From positions 372,001-436,000 of the forward strand of contig NZ_FQYP01000001.1 in assembly GCF_900141785.1 (NCBI RefSeq): DNA of 64,000 bases, in the 5' to 3' direction. The notes beneath the pieces are model-generated. The model had not been told where the DNA came from. It ran no database searches and saw nothing but the letters and a program-made list of their open reading frames with translations. Shown here in pieces: positions 52,484 through 59,613 of the stretch (the first letter of the stretch is position 1; the number at the start of each line of letters is the position of its first letter). Made by a program: the position numbers and the translations under genes. This DNA comes from Aquimarina spongiae. GTDB taxonomy: Bacteria > Bacteroidota > Bacteroidia > Flavobacteriales > Flavobacteriaceae.

Positions 52484-54208
52484 ATGAAAAGACGTTTTTA
52501 TTCAAAAATTCCTTTAGCGCAAAGTGTTGTGGCGCTATGCGAAGCAAAAGGTGTTCATCATATTGTAATTTCTCCAGGATCTCGTAATGCTCCTTTAATT
52601 ATTGGTTTTACCGAAAACCCAACTATGAAGTGCTATAGCATTGTGGATGAACGTTGTGCTGCTTTCTTTGCTTTGGGGATTGCGCAGCAGATAAAAAAGC
52701 CAGTAGCGCTTGTGTGTACCTCTGGAAGTGCACTTTTAAATTACTATCCTGCAATTTCAGAAGCTTTTTATAGTGATATCCCGTTAGTGGTGCTAAGTGC
52801 AGATCGACCTATCGAACGAATAGATATTGGGGACGGGCAGACCATTCGTCAAAAAAATATTTTTGAGAATCATATCTTATATTCTGCTAATTTGTATTCT
52901 GAAGTGGTTGCAGAAACCGAGATTAAAGATCCCAAAGTACGACAGAAACAGCGAGAAGCGCAAAAGCATAACGAAAGAGAAATTAATCTGGCTTTAAACA
53001 AAGCTATAGAGAAAAAAGGTCCGGTACATATTAACGTTCCTTTTTATGAGCCTCTGTATGATCGATTAGAAGAGCCAACAGTCTTACCTAAGAATATACC
53101 TGTAGAATTTCCGCAGCATCATATCTCAGAAACCCTTCAGGATGAGATGCTAACATTATGGAATACTTCAAAAAGAAAAATGATTCTTATAGGGGTGAAT
53201 TCTCCTGGAGTCATAGAACAACGGTGGATCGATCATTTTGCTAATGATCCTTCGGTGCTCGTGTTAACCGAAACCACATCCAACATACATCATGACTCTC
53301 ATGTAAATTGTATTGATCAGTTGATCACCTCTTTGTCTGAAGAGGAGTTTGAGCAATTGCATCCAGATATATTGTTGACGGTAGGAGGAATGGTTGTTTC
53401 CAAAAGGGTCAAAGCTTTCTTAAGAGAGTATCAACCTAAGGCACATTGGCATATTGATGAGAAAAAAGCTTTTGACACCTATTTCTGTTTGACAGAACAT
53501 ATAAAACTAACTCCTAATAACTTTTTTGGAACCTTCTTGATGGAAACAAAAAATGTAAATGGAGATTATAAGCAATCCTGGTTAGCCATTCGAGATCAAA
53601 GAAGAGAACGACATCAAGCATATCTGGAACAAATAAAGTTTACTGATCTTAAGGCGTTTGAGGTGATTTTTGATCATATTCCCGAAGGTCAAATGGTGCA
53701 GCTAAGCAATAGTTCTACAGTACGCTATGCGCAATTATTCTCTTTAAAACCTTCATATCGGGTATTTTGTAATAGAGGGACTAGTGGGATAGATGGAAGC
53801 ACTTCGACAGCTATAGGAGCTGCCACAGTAACTAACACTCCAACAACTTTGATTTCCGGAGATCTCAGTTTTTTTTACGATAGTAATGCATTGTGGAACG
53901 ATCATATCCCGGCAAACTTCAAAATTATTTTGATTAATAATGATGGAGGAGGGATTTTTAGGATCTTGCCTGGTAAAGAAGAAAGTGTTAACTTTAGTAC
54001 ATACTTTGAGACTACTCATGGTTTATCTGCAGAACACTTGTGTGCCATGTTTGGATTTGAATATCACAAGGCGGATACATTAAATGATACCATTGCAAGT
54101 ATTCAACAGCTATATAAAAACGACAGCAAACCCCAGCTACTCGAGATTTTTACACCTAGAAAAGAAAATGATAGTACGTTAATCGATTATTTTAGGTGTT
54201 TTGTCTAA
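52484..54208 (+). CDS. menD: SEPHCHC synthase (MenD)
   Basis: A 574-residue thiamine-diphosphate enzyme. VISPGSRNAPLI and DERCAAFFALGIA (with the catalytic Glu) lie near residues 28-65. CTSGSALLNYYPAI is the substrate loop, and the ThDP/Mg motif is GDLSFFYDSNAL...NNDGGGIF near the end. It adds 2-oxoglutarate to isochorismate in menaquinone synthesis. It follows menF by 55 bp. All the key residues are present. Confidence 0.95.
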   Translation: MKRRFYSKIPLAQSVVALCEAKGVHHIVISPGSRNAPLIIGFTENPTMKCYSIVDERCAAFFALGIAQQIKKPVALVCTSGSALLNYYPAISEAFYSDIPLVVLSADRPIERIDIGDGQTIRQKNIFENHILYSANLYSEVVAETEIKDPKVRQKQREAQKHNEREINLALNKAIEKKGPVHINVPFYEPLYDRLEEPTVLPKNIPVEFPQHHISETLQDEMLTLWNTSKRKMILIGVNSPGVIEQRWIDHFANDPSVLVLTETTSNIHHDSHVNCIDQLITSLSEEEFEQLHPDILLTVGGMVVSKRVKAFLREYQPKAHWHIDEKKAFDTYFCLTEHIKLTPNNFFGTFLMETKNVNGDYKQSWLAIRDQRRERHQAYLEQIKFTDLKAFEVIFDHIPEGQMVQLSNSSTVRYAQLFSLKPSYRVFCNRGTSGIDGSTSTAIGAATVTNTPTTLISGDLSFFYDSNALWNDHIPANFKIILINNDGGGIFRILPGKEESVNFSTYFETTHGLSAEHLCAMFGFEYHKADTLNDTIASIQQLYKNDSKPQLLEIFTPRKENDSTLIDYFRCFV

Positions 54209-54259
54209 TATTTGGCCTTTAATATACTTTAAAGAATATTTATTCATTTAATATTCATC

Positions 54260-54267
54260 TATATTTG
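54260..54267 (+). promoter_or_regulatory. -7 promoter box of the DUF2853 gene
   Basis: TATATTTG matches TAnnTTTG, 44 bp before the ATG at 54312. No -33 TTG at a fitting distance. Confidence 0.4.
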
Positions 54268-54311
54268 AGAAACAAATTAAAATAACTAAAAACCTAAAAC
54301 TTTATCATCTT

Positions 54312-54653
54312 ATGAGTAAAAGAGACGAATTAATCGCTAAGTATGCTGCGGACATTAAAGACAAAATCGGTCAAACACCAGATATGGATTTATTAACCAA
54401 AGTTACTATCGGATGTGGGCCATCTATCTATAATGCTGATGCTGCTACAGTATCAGGAAGTGATCAAAGTGAGTTAGATACTGTAAAGAAGAACTTTTTG
54501 ATCAAAAAATTAGGTCTTGCTGATGGTCCTAAATTAGATGAAGCTATTGCTTCAGTGATTGAGCAGTACGGTAAATCAAACCGCAATAAATACAGAGCTG
54601 TAGTATACTATCTTTTAACCAAGCATTTCGGTAAAGAAGCAATCTACAACTAA
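54312..54653 (+). CDS. DUF2853 family protein
   Basis: A 113-residue small soluble protein matching DUF2853: MSKRDELIAKYAADIKDKIGQTPDMDLLTKVTIGCGPSIYNADAATVS-like start, then VKKNFLIKKLGLADGP and YRAVVYYLLTKHFGKE. Mostly helical. Function unknown. It lies 103 bp after menD and has its own -7 box, so it is probably a separate unit. Confidence 0.88.
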   Translation: MSKRDELIAKYAADIKDKIGQTPDMDLLTKVTIGCGPSIYNADAATVSGSDQSELDTVKKNFLIKKLGLADGPKLDEAIASVIEQYGKSNRNKYRAVVYYLLTKHFGKEAIYN

Positions 54654-54675
54654 AAATTAATACTTTGTTTTAGAG

Positions 54676-54718
54676 ATAAGGGTGGGTCGAGGAACGATTC
54701 ACCCTTATTGTTTTGTTT
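54676..54718 (+). terminator. Intrinsic terminator of the DUF2853 gene
   Basis: ATAAGGGTGGGTCG pairs with CGATTCACCCTTAT, twelve pairs with two G-T, followed by TGTTTTGTTTT. It stands 23 bp after the stop. Confidence 0.75.
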
Positions 54719-54745
54719 TAATAGCGAAAAAGCGCTTTTAAAAAT

Positions 54746-54753
54746 TATCTTTG
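54746..54753 (+). promoter_or_regulatory. -7 promoter box of the S1-domain gene
   Basis: TATCTTTG, the same box as at ychF, 18 bp before the ATG at 54772. The -33 element is not at the standard distance. Confidence 0.45.
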
Positions 54754-54771
54754 CACAAAATATAGAATACA

Positions 54772-55605
54772 ATGCTAAACTTAGGAGTATACAATACGCT
54801 TAAAATTTTGAGAGATCGTGAGCCAGGACTATTTCTTGGTGACGATGATGGGAATGAAGTGTTACTTCCGAATAAATATGTTCCGGAAGAATTCGAAATA
54901 GGAGATGAGATTAAAGTTTTTGTGTATTTGGATAGTTCTGAGCGTATTGTTTCGACTACTCTAGAGCCCTATGGTACACTCAATACCTTTGCTTATCTGA
55001 AGTGTACAAGCGTATCAGATATTGGTGCTTTTTTAGATTGGGGATTAGAGAAAGATCTTTTTGTTCCTTTTAAAGAACAAGCGTTTAAAATGAAAGCTGG
55101 AGGTTGGTATTTGGTTTATATCTATTTGGATGAGGAAACCAATCGATTAGTAGGTTCTAGTAAAACCAAAAAATACTTGGATAACTCTCTAGTGTTATTG
55201 TCGTCCTATGATGAAGTGGATTTAATTGCGTCTCACCCTTCACCGCAAGGTTGGAATATGATCGTAAATCAAAAACATCTGGGGTTAGTATATGAAGATG
55301 AGATTTTTCAAAAGATGACCGTAGGAGATCAGATGAAAGGCTTTGTGAAAAAAGTGCGTCCCGACGGTAAAATTGATCTTACTCTTCAAAGACATGGTTA
55401 TCGTAGCATAGAGCCTAATGCCGAACAAATCCTAAAGGAGTTAAGAGCTAGTGGAGGGTTTATCGACATCAATGATAAGTCTGCTCCGGAGGATATTAAA
55501 GAAGTTTTTCAATTGAGTAAGAAAAGTTTCAAAAAAGCAATAGGGTCTCTTTATAAAGCTAGGAAAATTACCATCGAAAAAGATGGTATAAGAATAGTAG
55601 AATAA
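54772..55605 (+). CDS. S1 RNA-binding domain protein of the CvfB family
   Basis: A 277-residue protein with three S1-like beta-barrels and a C-terminal winged helix: GLFLGDDDGNEVLLPNKYVP (first), YLKCTSVSDIGAFLDWGLEKDLFVPFKEQ (second), LVYEDEIFQKMTVGDQMKGFVKKVRPDGKIDLTL (third), then SKKSFKKAIGSLYKARKITI (winged helix). CvfB/YitL homologues bind RNA and affect virulence or translation in Firmicutes. Role here not known. Monocistronic. Confidence 0.92.
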   Translation: MLNLGVYNTLKILRDREPGLFLGDDDGNEVLLPNKYVPEEFEIGDEIKVFVYLDSSERIVSTTLEPYGTLNTFAYLKCTSVSDIGAFLDWGLEKDLFVPFKEQAFKMKAGGWYLVYIYLDEETNRLVGSSKTKKYLDNSLVLLSSYDEVDLIASHPSPQGWNMIVNQKHLGLVYEDEIFQKMTVGDQMKGFVKKVRPDGKIDLTLQRHGYRSIEPNAEQILKELRASGGFIDINDKSAPEDIKEVFQLSKKSFKKAIGSLYKARKITIEKDGIRIVE

Positions 55606-55739
55606 CTTCAGGTTTGTTCTCGGTTAAGTTAAGTTTGTTTTAAGAGTGGCATGCAATTGTAGGTAATCGGCTTAAAGTCAATTATTTTATTAAATTTATA
55701 TCCTCAAATATATAGTCACTAACTTAACCTTTTATACCC

Positions 55740-56696
55740 ATGGTTGCATTTTGCAAACGAATCGCCGATTCCAGGTGGTTTCAACAATTCATTATTACAG
55801 TAATTATTCTTGCCGGAGTTTTAGTTGGGATACAAACCTACGGTGATAAAGTTATGCAGTGGACTCCAATCATTGATGCACTCGATTGGTTAATCCTCGT
55901 TATTTTTACAATCGAAGTAATTATAAAGATTACCGCCGAAGGAAATCAACCTCAGAATTATTTTAAAGATGCTTGGAATTTATTCGACTTTTTCATTGTT
56001 GTAGCTTGTTATGCAGGTCCATTTTTGGGAGATAGTGCAGAGTTTCTTCCTGTATTACGATTAATTAGAATACTTAGAGTTTTTAAACTCGTTACGGCAC
56101 TTCCAGAATTGCAACTCATAGTTGGGGCATTGTTGCGCAGTATTCCTTCTATGGCGTATATAAGTTTATTATTAGGATTGCTGTTCTATATCTACGGGGC
56201 AATGGCAGTATTTTTGTTTGGGGCGAATGACCCTATTCATTTCGAGAATTTACAAATGGCCATCTTGTCTTTGTTTCGGGTAATTACTCTGGAGGATTGG
56301 ACGGATATCATGTATATCAATATGTATGGGTGTGACAACTATGGATATGGAGGAAACGAAGCTCTGTGTACCAACCCGAGTGGATCACCTATTTTGGCAG
56401 CTATGTTCTTTGTTTCTTTTGTGCTCATAGGGACCATGATTGTTTTGAATCTATTTATTGGTGTGATAATGAACGGTATGGATGAGATGAAGGCAGAAAC
56501 TGAATTAAAAGCAAAGGTGAAACGTAAAAACAAAGAGGACGGAACCAATTTAAAGAACGAAATTCATTTGCTGATTGATAAGGTAGACGGAATAAAAGAA
56601 GAATTAAGTGTACTTACACATTTATATGATCAGGAACGTAAAGAAGTCCCTTTAATTGGTAAAGCATATGAGCATACCAACGGGAAATCAAGATAG
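55740..56696 (+). CDS. Voltage-gated cation channel of the NaChBac/BacNav type
   Basis: A 318-residue six-helix channel. S1-S4 lie at about 15-125. S4 has LRLIRILRVFKLV with four basic residues three apart. The pore helix and selectivity filter are ITLEDWTD (Thr183-Asp189), followed by an unusually long turret with two Cys (YGCDNYGYGGNEALC) before S6, VLNLFIGVIMNGMDEM. The filter differs from the sodium type (TLESW) by Asp at 186 and Asp at 189, so calcium permeability is possible. A coiled-coil tail of about 60 residues fits tetramer assembly. Confidence 0.93.
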   Translation: MVAFCKRIADSRWFQQFIITVIILAGVLVGIQTYGDKVMQWTPIIDALDWLILVIFTIEVIIKITAEGNQPQNYFKDAWNLFDFFIVVACYAGPFLGDSAEFLPVLRLIRILRVFKLVTALPELQLIVGALLRSIPSMAYISLLLGLLFYIYGAMAVFLFGANDPIHFENLQMAILSLFRVITLEDWTDIMYINMYGCDNYGYGGNEALCTNPSGSPILAAMFFVSFVLIGTMIVLNLFIGVIMNGMDEMKAETELKAKVKRKNKEDGTNLKNEIHLLIDKVDGIKEELSVLTHLYDQERKEVPLIGKAYEHTNGKSR

Positions 56697-56700
56697 TTTC

Positions 56701-57102
56701 TTAGTACGCTAAACCTGTAATAGGGCAGAAAGCACCACTATAAAAGCCTGCATCCTTGTAGGCTATATTTTTTACACCGCCATTGTTTTGAGTGTTGTTA
56801 AATCCGTTACCCGAAACTCGCAAAGAAAATGCTCCGGGTTGAGGAATAGAAACGTTATACAAAGGTGCGATGAACTGCTCTTTTGGTAGTTCTAGTATAG
56901 GAGCGCTTTTGCGCAAAGCTTGTTGTCGTACATCTACAGTAAGATTGACTTCCATTAGTTGATACTTTTGGGATGAGTCTTCCTTTTGTACTAAGGAAAT
57001 AGGTTCACTAAGTCTCTCAAAAGAAATAGTTTTAATTTCAATTTCTTGTCCAAAAGATAGGTATCCAATACCTCCAAATAATAATATCATCAAAGTCTTC
57101 AT
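56701..57102 (-). CDS. Exported protein of unknown function
   Basis: A 133-residue protein with a signal peptide (1-18, ending LSFGQ). The mature part has ELPKEQFIAPLYNVSIPQPGAFSLRVSGNGF and ends with FCPITGLAY. It contains one Cys near the end. No family recognised. It lies 4 bp from the convergent channel gene and is probably monocistronic. Confidence 0.7.
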   Translation of the reverse strand: MKTLMILLFGGIGYLSFGQEIEIKTISFERLSEPISLVQKEDSSQKYQLMEVNLTVDVRQQALRKSAPILELPKEQFIAPLYNVSIPQPGAFSLRVSGNGFNNTQNNGGVKNIAYKDAGFYSGAFCPITGLAY

Positions 57103-57261
57103 GTTGTAAATATATATGCTATTCTATAAAAGATCATCAAAAACTATGCTAAATTCTAGATAGAAACCATGTTTTTATCATTTTTTTGATGGATTTAGCT
57201 GATAAATAATAGAGATGAATAGGCTTTATTGTATTATTTTTGAAAGATAAAAAATAAATTA

Positions 57262-58104
57262 ATGAGTTCAATAGACTGGAAAACCGCAAAAGAATATAAA
57301 GATATAACCTATAAAAAATGTGATGGTGTTGCTCGCATTGCTTTTAACAGACCTAATGTACGTAATGCTTTCAGACCTAATACTACAAGTGAATTGTATG
57401 ATGCATTTTACGACGCACAAGAAGACACTTCGATAGGAGTGGTATTACTTTCTGCAGAAGGCCCTTCTTCCAAAGATGGTGTATATTCATTTTGTAGTGG
57501 AGGAGATCAAAAGGCAAGAGGTCATCAGGGATATGTGGGTGAAGATGGGATGCATCGATTGAATATTCTGGAAGTACAGCGATTGATTCGTTTTATGCCA
57601 AAGGTTGTTATAGCGGTAGTGCCAGGTTGGGCAGTAGGAGGGGGACATAGTTTGCACGTAGTATGTGATCTTACTTTGGCAAGTAAAGAACATGCGATTT
57701 TTAAACAAACGGATGCAGATGTAACTAGTTTTGATGGTGGATATGGTTCTGCTTACCTTGCCAAAATGGTTGGGCAAAAGAAAGCTAGAGAAATTTTCTT
57801 TTTAGGAAGAAATTACACTGCTCAAGATGCGTACGAAATGGGAATGGTAAATGCCGTGATTCCTCATGATGAACTTGAAGATACAGCCTATCAATGGGCA
57901 CAAGAGATATTGGAGAAGTCACCTACTTCTATAAAAATGCTAAAATTTGCCATGAACCTTACTGATGATGGTATGGTAGGGCAACAGGTTTTTGCAGGAG
58001 AAGCTACACGATTAGCATATATGACTGAAGAGGCAAAAGAAGGTAGAAATGCTTTTCTTGAAAAACGTAAACCAGACTTTAAAAATGTAAAGTGGATACC
58101 ATAA
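57262..58104 (+). CDS. menB: 1,4-Dihydroxy-2-naphthoyl-CoA synthase
   Basis: A 280-residue crotonase-fold enzyme. FCSGGDQKARG and WAVGGGHSLHVVCDLTLAS are the oxyanion and CoA-binding motifs; FDGGYGSAYLAKMVGQKKAREIFFLGR includes the MenB-specific SFDGG and the conserved Tyr region; the end is FLEKRKPDFKNVKWIP. It closes the ring of succinylbenzoyl-CoA. It stands 3 kb from menF-menD with unrelated genes between, so the pathway is split. Confidence 0.96.
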   Translation: MSSIDWKTAKEYKDITYKKCDGVARIAFNRPNVRNAFRPNTTSELYDAFYDAQEDTSIGVVLLSAEGPSSKDGVYSFCSGGDQKARGHQGYVGEDGMHRLNILEVQRLIRFMPKVVIAVVPGWAVGGGHSLHVVCDLTLASKEHAIFKQTDADVTSFDGGYGSAYLAKMVGQKKAREIFFLGRNYTAQDAYEMGMVNAVIPHDELEDTAYQWAQEILEKSPTSIKMLKFAMNLTDDGMVGQQVFAGEATRLAYMTEEAKEGRNAFLEKRKPDFKNVKWIP

Positions 58105-58143
58105 AAAGGTATTCTTGGGGTTGAAACATAAAGATTAGGGGAA

Positions 58144-58920
58144 ATGGATAAAAAAGAAGAGGAATTATTATCGATGCATTATCAGATCGAGAAGACTGAT
58201 ATCAAGCAACAACAATTAGAAGATCGACTGGGGTCTATTTCTAAGGATTTGGACAAAAGTAAAACTGTTCGGAATTTATATTTTGTTCTAATTGTTCTGT
58301 TGTTGTTGATCACGGCTGGGGCAGGGTTCTACCTGGTTAAAAAAGATAAAATATTCGCTTCTGGGCTTAATGAAGATAATTCTGAAGAAATCCAAAAGCT
58401 ACTGGTGACCAACGATTCCCTTAAAAAAGCGCTTCATAAATTAAAAGAGGATGTTGCTGCATATCAAAACAAAAACAGTGGTGTAGGAGCAAATGGTGAA
58501 GAGGCGTTAGATTCTATTCAAGAAGAAAGTAAACTGAAGTTTGAAAGAATTTACTGCTATATTACTAAAGCTTTTGAAAGTAATGATGCTACATTTATCG
58601 AAGCTGATTTTATAGAATTTTATGAAGGTAGAAAAGCGGTAATGAAAGCCAAAGAATTCGGTGAAGCGGAGTATGATATCGACAAAGATGGTGATACTTT
58701 GTATTATTTGTATAATAATTATTATATTAATAACCAGAATTCTAAGTCCAGAATTTTAGAACTTGACGATAAAGCAAGGGTTCGGATTGATGATATCAAT
58801 CAAATTTCTAATGGGTTTCCGTTAAAAGCGTTTCAAAGAATTATAAAAAAGAAACAAGTTTTTGTATTAGAAACTAATAATGGTGTTGTTTACAGTATTA
58901 CTCAGAAGAAACTCCCTTAA
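58144..58920 (+). CDS. Single-pass membrane protein of unknown function
   Basis: A 258-residue protein. A cytoplasmic N-terminus of about 42 residues has LLSMHYQIEKTDIKQQQLED, then one membrane segment (about 45-65). The extracytoplasmic part has a coiled coil (NDSLKKALHKLKEDVAAY) and a globular beta domain ending VVYSITQKKLP. The N-terminus and membrane segment are clearly related to the next gene, while the outer parts are not. Type II orientation is inferred. No family recognised. Confidence 0.8.
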   Translation: MDKKEEELLSMHYQIEKTDIKQQQLEDRLGSISKDLDKSKTVRNLYFVLIVLLLLITAGAGFYLVKKDKIFASGLNEDNSEEIQKLLVTNDSLKKALHKLKEDVAAYQNKNSGVGANGEEALDSIQEESKLKFERIYCYITKAFESNDATFIEADFIEFYEGRKAVMKAKEFGEAEYDIDKDGDTLYYLYNNYYINNQNSKSRILELDDKARVRIDDINQISNGFPLKAFQRIIKKKQVFVLETNNGVVYSITQKKLP

Positions 58921-58978
58921 GCGTGGTGTAAATATGTGCGATACAATTTTGTTGAAACCCCATTAAACTACCCCAGTC

Positions 58979-59599
58979 ATGAAGGTTATGAAAGACGAAG
59001 ATCTTTTGTCATTACATTATCAAATAGAAAAGGCAGAAATCAAGCAAAAGAAACTTGAAGACTTGTTGGACGCCGAGACCGAAAAACTAAAGAAAAGTAA
59101 ATATTCTAATCGAATGTTTGGTTCTTTTTCTTTAGTGTTACTACTTCTAGCAATATTTCTAGTTGCCAACGCATTTTATTCAAATAAAAATAATGAGTTA
59201 GCTACGGTCGAGATCAACAGGAGTGAAGAATTATCATTACTTCAGAATGAATTGGACGCTGTAAAAAGTGAACTGGCCGTATTGAAAAAACAAAAACAAG
59301 AGATAAAAGATATCAAAGATATGTATCTCTATAGAAGTTTGATTAATAAGGATACCGTGTATTCTGTACAGGTAAAGGCCTTAGTAGATGGTAAAATAGC
59401 TTCTATCTCAGAAAAGTATACCAATACCTTGGTGTATAGTGATACTTCGCTGTATAAGTTAAGTCTGGGTATTTTTGAAACGCTTTCCGAAGCTCAGGAT
59501 TTTAGAAAAACCTTGATACAATCTGGGATGTATGACAAACGCGTGTTTGTAATATCATACAAAGATGGTAAACGTATTAAAATAGAGGACTTTCAGTAA
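58979..59599 (+). CDS. Single-pass membrane protein with SPOR-like C-terminus
   Basis: A 206-residue protein. The N-terminus LLSLHYQIEKAEIKQKKLED and membrane segment (about 44-63) match the previous gene. A coiled coil follows (LLQNELDAVKSELAVLKKQKQEI). The last 75 residues resemble a SPOR-type domain: VYSVQVKALVDG, YKLSLGIFETLSEAQDFRKTLIQSG, KRVFVISYKDG. SPOR domains bind denuded peptidoglycan at division sites in other bacteria. The ATG at 58988 is an alternative start that aligns better with the partner protein. Confidence 0.82.
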   Translation: MKVMKDEDLLSLHYQIEKAEIKQKKLEDLLDAETEKLKKSKYSNRMFGSFSLVLLLLAIFLVANAFYSNKNNELATVEINRSEELSLLQNELDAVKSELAVLKKQKQEIKDIKDMYLYRSLINKDTVYSVQVKALVDGKIASISEKYTNTLVYSDTSLYKLSLGIFETLSEAQDFRKTLIQSGMYDKRVFVISYKDGKRIKIEDFQ

Positions 59600-59613
59600 A
59601 ACTTTTACTCTTT

